Assembly (NCBI GenBank): GCA_913053815.1
Contig: CAJXGK010000083.1
Location: 1-7,514, forward strand
Source: an uncultured Rhodanobacteraceae bacterium
GTDB taxonomy: Bacteria > Pseudomonadota > Gammaproteobacteria > Xanthomonadales > Rhodanobacteraceae
Reading direction: 5' to 3'
Length of the DNA: 7,514 nt
How positions within the stretch are numbered: position 1 is the first letter of the stretch; every line of letters starts with the position of its first letter. Positions 4,523 to 7,514 of this stretch are shown in pieces. Made by a program: the position numbers and the translations under genes. The notes below the pieces were generated by a model that saw nothing but the letters and a program-made list of their open reading frames with translations, was not told where the DNA came from and did not search any database.

Positions 4523-7345
4523 TCAGCTGCCGGCCCCAAAGCGTACGTTGAACTCGACCCAGTAGGAGCGGCCAAACACATTGTAATTGAACCCATTGTA
4601 ATACGGATATCCGGTCCAGGTATTGTCTGCCGGTGGCATTGCGTCGAATAAATTGTTCACGTACAGGCTGACCTTGGCATTGTCGGTGACGTTGTACTGC
4701 ACACTGCCGTTGTACAGGATCCACGGCCTCACGGCACCGCCATGGGTGGCGGCATAGCCCTTGGTGGAGATTTGAGCCGCATAATTCGGAGTCTTGCCGT
4801 AGCGAATTCCGTATAGGGTGGTCGTCCAGTTACCCACCTGCCAGGCCAGACTGCCGGTCAGAATGGTCTTGAATTCCGACGAGTAATACGGAGTATGCAA
4901 CAGCCTGATGGTCGGGTCCCCCGCATACTGCTGGTAGGTATGTTGCAGGGTCACGTTGTAGCGTAGACCCGCACTGAAATCACCGTACTTACCCATACTC
5001 CAACGGTAGTTGACTGACGACACAACGCCTCGCACCGCTTCATGGGAAACGTTCATGGGATGCACGGTGATGCCCAACAGGTTGTACGGAACCGGTCCGG
5101 TAGCCGAACCACGCTGTACTTGGGACAAGGCCGCCTGGCAGGTGGCCGAAGTGCTGGGCAATTGGCCAAGCAGGCAAGCAGCTTCTTGCTTCATCAGCAG
5201 ACTGACGCTTTGGTAGGTGACCTCATTGGCAATACGGATGCTATAGAAATCGGCCTTGAGATCAAAGTGTTGACTTGGCGACCAGACTATCCCCGCCCCC
5301 CAGGACTTGGCGGTAATCGACTTCAAGTTCGGATTGCCGAGCTGGGTCCCCTTGAACTGCACCGAGTTGTAGCGACACTGATCAATCGGCGTGTTGGGAT
5401 ACAGCAACTCGCAACGATAGTAGTCGGTGGTGAAACTGTAAAAGCCGCTGGGGCCAATGAAGGCATAGCCCAAATCCGGGGCACGGAAGGCCGTGGCGTA
5501 GTTGGCCCGGAACAGCAGAGTGTCGGTTGGGCGGTATTCCAAACCGATCTTGTAGGTGGTATCGCTATCCGAAGACCCCCCCACATTCTTGTACTTGTCG
5601 TAACGCGCGGAGACATTGGCGGTCAACTGACTGAAGATCGGTACCCGGAACTCAGTCGCCACGGCATAATTATTACGCTTGCCCGCTCCGCTGGAACCGG
5701 TTTCTCCCCAAAAATCCCCGGCAATCAGACGTGGGTCGATGGGCAAGCTCCAGTAGGAATCACCAGCCTGCAAGACCCCGGCGAAGCCCACCGGGCCGGC
5801 CGGTAATTCGAACAAGCTGGTGTTGGTGACCTGTAAATTGACGTTCTGAGTATAGGTCTCCGATCGATTGTGGATGACCCCGGTAAAGCCCTGGTAGTCG
5901 GCCGGGGTGAAGTTTTGGTAGAACTTGCTGTAATCCGGAGCATAGACTTTATAGCCATAGTAGGTGCCTAACTGTGAACCCAGAAACTGGCTCTCGAAGA
6001 AGGCATTAACCTTGGCGGTGAGTGGATGACGCTGAGCACTGTAGAGCTTATTCTGGGAACGCGCATAATAAGCATCATAAGCCCAGTTGCTATTACCCAG
6101 GTTACCGCGCACCCCACCAAAGATTGAATAGGCGCGGGTGATCTGAAGCGTGGATCCGGCAGCCAGCCCCCCCGTTTCCTCGGGGGCGAAGCTTGTCTGA
6201 ATATAATCGAAGCTGCCGGTATTGGCATTGATAATATAGTTTCCGTGAGATAGATCCGGTCCCCACCAGTTGTAGAACGGCCCCGCATAAAAGGTCTTGC
6301 TACTGACGGTATACAGCAGCATGCCATAGAGTTGGGCGTTGCTGTTCAGTCGATAGTTGGCATGCAGATAAGCACTCCCGGTGCGGTCCCTGTTCATCAG
6401 CGTGCTGAAACCACCGCTCTGCTTGCTGCCGCAGTAATACCCGTGGCCCGGACGGTTCTGGTAACCCAAGGTCCCGCCATACTGGTTGCTGATCGCAGCG
6501 CAGGGCGTCGCACCATTGAGGGTGGTGGGATTCAAATAGTCCGGCTGACCATAGCGCATCACCAAGAAATTGCGGGGTGAATAGCGCCCGTTGGGATTGG
6601 GATTGCTGTTGGAAGACTTGGTCAAGGCCCGCTGAAAGCCCCAGATCGGCTGCTGGCTGTTGTACTGCAAACCATAGACCAGATTCAATCGATCGGTGTT
6701 ATAGCCACCGGTAAGCTGTACCCGTTGGCTGTTGCCGCCGCCATCGGCATAGCTGCCGGCACGATAGTCGAGGGTGATACCTTCAGTACGCTGCTTGAGA
6801 ATGATATTGACCACCCCCGCAATGGCGCTGGAGCCGTAAATCGAAGACTGGTTGCCCGGCACGATGTCAATATGATCAATCATGCCCAGGGGGATATTGG
6901 AAATATCTACGAAATTGGACTGGCCGTTGTACAACAACGGAAAATCCGCCATCGGCTTACCATCAATCAGAAACAGGGTAAACCCTGGGTTCAACCCCAA
7001 TAGACTGATCGTTGAGGCTCCGGTGGTAAAGCCCGCCGTGAACTGCTGTCCTTGTACCGCGCCGGTGGCTAGCGGCTGCGCCCGTAGTGCTTGGTAGACG
7101 CTGGTAAAGCCCTGCCGCTGAATATCGCCTGGGGTCAGCGTGATGGTGGGACTAGCGGTTTCAATCTCTGCTTGTGGAATCAAGGAGCCCGTGACGATGA
7201 TCTTCTTTAGCTTCTGTACTTTTGCCTTTTTTGCTTTAGCTTTAGTCGGCGATGTCGGCCCGGTTTGCTGGGCCATAGCCGTGGTGGCGATCAATGGCAG
7301 CACCAGCGCAGAAGCAATCGCGGCAACCAATAATTTGCGTTTCAT
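4523..7345 (-). CDS. TonB-dependent outer-membrane receptor
   Basis: This 940-residue protein should form a gated 22-strand outer-membrane barrel that imports a scarce ligand using TonB/ExbBD energy. Residues 1-25 are a Sec signal peptide (MKRK, hydrophobic core, AMA before QQ). A Lys/Ala-rich linker (about 34-48) leads into KIIVTGS (48-54), the TonB-box position. The plug domain (about 60-185) includes LFLIDGKP and ends with GSSAIAGVVNIILK (171-184). The barrel follows, with ATAFRAPD (617-624), LGNPNLK (669-675) and a C-terminal strand with NNLFD (897-901) and YWVEFNVRF before GAGS. Three close cysteine pairs (282/305, 645/657, 724/736) may bond in extracellular loops. The ATG at 7345 has GAGGGG (7356-7361) 10 bases upstream and gives a good signal peptide. 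It appears to be a single-gene unit ended by the terminator at 4466-4494. No transporter, TonB or hydrolase gene adjoins it to reveal the substrate; siderophores, cobalamin, glycans and peptides all remain possible. Confidence 0.96.
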   Translation of the reverse strand: MKRKLLVAAIASALVLPLIATTAMAQQTGPTSPTKAKAKKAKVQKLKKIIVTGSLIPQAEIETASPTITLTPGDIQRQGFTSVYQALRAQPLATGAVQGQQFTAGFTTGASTISLLGLNPGFTLFLIDGKPMADFPLLYNGQSNFVDISNIPLGMIDHIDIVPGNQSSIYGSSAIAGVVNIILKQRTEGITLDYRAGSYADGGGNSQRVQLTGGYNTDRLNLVYGLQYNSQQPIWGFQRALTKSSNSNPNPNGRYSPRNFLVMRYGQPDYLNPTTLNGATPCAAISNQYGGTLGYQNRPGHGYYCGSKQSGGFSTLMNRDRTGSAYLHANYRLNSNAQLYGMLLYTVSSKTFYAGPFYNWWGPDLSHGNYIINANTGSFDYIQTSFAPEETGGLAAGSTLQITRAYSIFGGVRGNLGNSNWAYDAYYARSQNKLYSAQRHPLTAKVNAFFESQFLGSQLGTYYGYKVYAPDYSKFYQNFTPADYQGFTGVIHNRSETYTQNVNLQVTNTSLFELPAGPVGFAGVLQAGDSYWSLPIDPRLIAGDFWGETGSSGAGKRNNYAVATEFRVPIFSQLTANVSARYDKYKNVGGSSDSDTTYKIGLEYRPTDTLLFRANYATAFRAPDLGYAFIGPSGFYSFTTDYYRCELLYPNTPIDQCRYNSVQFKGTQLGNPNLKSITAKSWGAGIVWSPSQHFDLKADFYSIRIANEVTYQSVSLLMKQEAACLLGQLPSTSATCQAALSQVQRGSATGPVPYNLLGITVHPMNVSHEAVRGVVSSVNYRWSMGKYGDFSAGLRYNVTLQHTYQQYAGDPTIRLLHTPYYSSEFKTILTGSLAWQVGNWTTTLYGIRYGKTPNYAAQISTKGYAATHGGAVRPWILYNGSVQYNVTDNAKVSLYVNNLFDAMPPADNTWTGYPYYNGFNYNVFGRSYWVEFNVRFGAGS

Positions 7346-7402
7346 AATGATTCATCCCCTCGTTAGAGTCCCCCAGACCCAGCAACGGCGCACGGGCCTA
7401 GT

Positions 7403-7412
7403 TCGAATTCGA
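7403..7412. promoter_or_regulatory. Palindrome TCGAATTCGA upstream of the receptor
   Basis: A perfect 10-bp palindrome lies about 58 bp before the receptor start, within the expected promoter region (7346-7514). I could not identify a convincing -35/-10 pair nearby. It could be an operator half-site pair or chance. Confidence 0.22.
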
Positions 7413-7514
7413 CCGATGGTTGTAAACGACCTTGAAGCCGCTCCATCTAGCCTGTCATAAAAGTATTTTTGTGCATGAGGTGGGCCCTCGCGACGCCTGC
7501 TGGATGTAACGACT

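Noticed and set aside
5042..5806. Long open frame of 254 codons on + opposite the receptor
   Set aside because: It is the antisense shadow of the TonB-dependent receptor, whose own frame has a full domain architecture.
7338..7356. Fur-box-like CATAATGATTCAT over the receptor start
   Set aside because: Only the first hexamer fits the Fur consensus well; the second matches about half its positions. This is too weak to claim iron regulation.
7346..7514. Riboswitch (cobalamin or other) in the receptor leader
   Set aside because: I found no cobalamin-type box or other conserved aptamer motif in the visible leader.

Overview
The window reads as chromosomal DNA from a Gram-negative proteobacterium. 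The clearest sign is a 940-residue TonB-dependent outer-membrane receptor with a signal peptide, plug domain and barrel. From memory its style resembles receptors of the Xanthomonadales/Rhodanobacteraceae group (Gammaproteobacteria), so that placement is tentative. No tRNA, rRNA, CRISPR array or complete insertion sequence is visible.

Layout, left to right. (1) 2-376, + strand: the C-terminal part of a YgjP-type zinc metallopeptidase, cut by the window edge. (2) 399-1844, - strand: a HAMP-containing sensor histidine kinase, convergent with gene 1 and only 22 bp from it. (3) 2074-2760, - strand: an OmpR-family response regulator, the upstream partner of the kinase. (4) Between regulator and kinase, at 1881-2022, a 142-bp MITE-like element with imperfect 17-bp terminal inverted repeats and a GATA target duplication. 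(5) 2761-3160: a 400-bp divergent intergenic region with several dyad-symmetric sites. (6) 3161-3881, + strand: a flavodoxin/NADPH-dependent FMN reductase-like gene broken by a frameshift near 3551. (7) 3882-4522: about 640 bp without a gene. It holds a weak hairpin, a diverged second copy of the element in opposite orientation (3960-4101), a cluster of ACGTA-type repeats, a REP-like palindrome and the receptor's terminator. (8) 4523-7345, - strand: the TonB-dependent receptor. (9) 7346-7514: the receptor's leader region.

The regulator and kinase form one two-component system, probably transcribed right to left from the region near 2930. Their signal and targets cannot be read from the sequence. 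The broken flavoprotein gene diverges from the regulator and shares its intergenic region, and the receptor is the next intact gene beyond it. Either could be a target of the system, but nothing here proves it.

I see no convincing new multi-gene system. The most notable item is the pair of short inverted-repeat elements. One sits inside the two-component operon with a visible target duplication. Both share a 45-bp core that is nearly identical while the rest has diverged.
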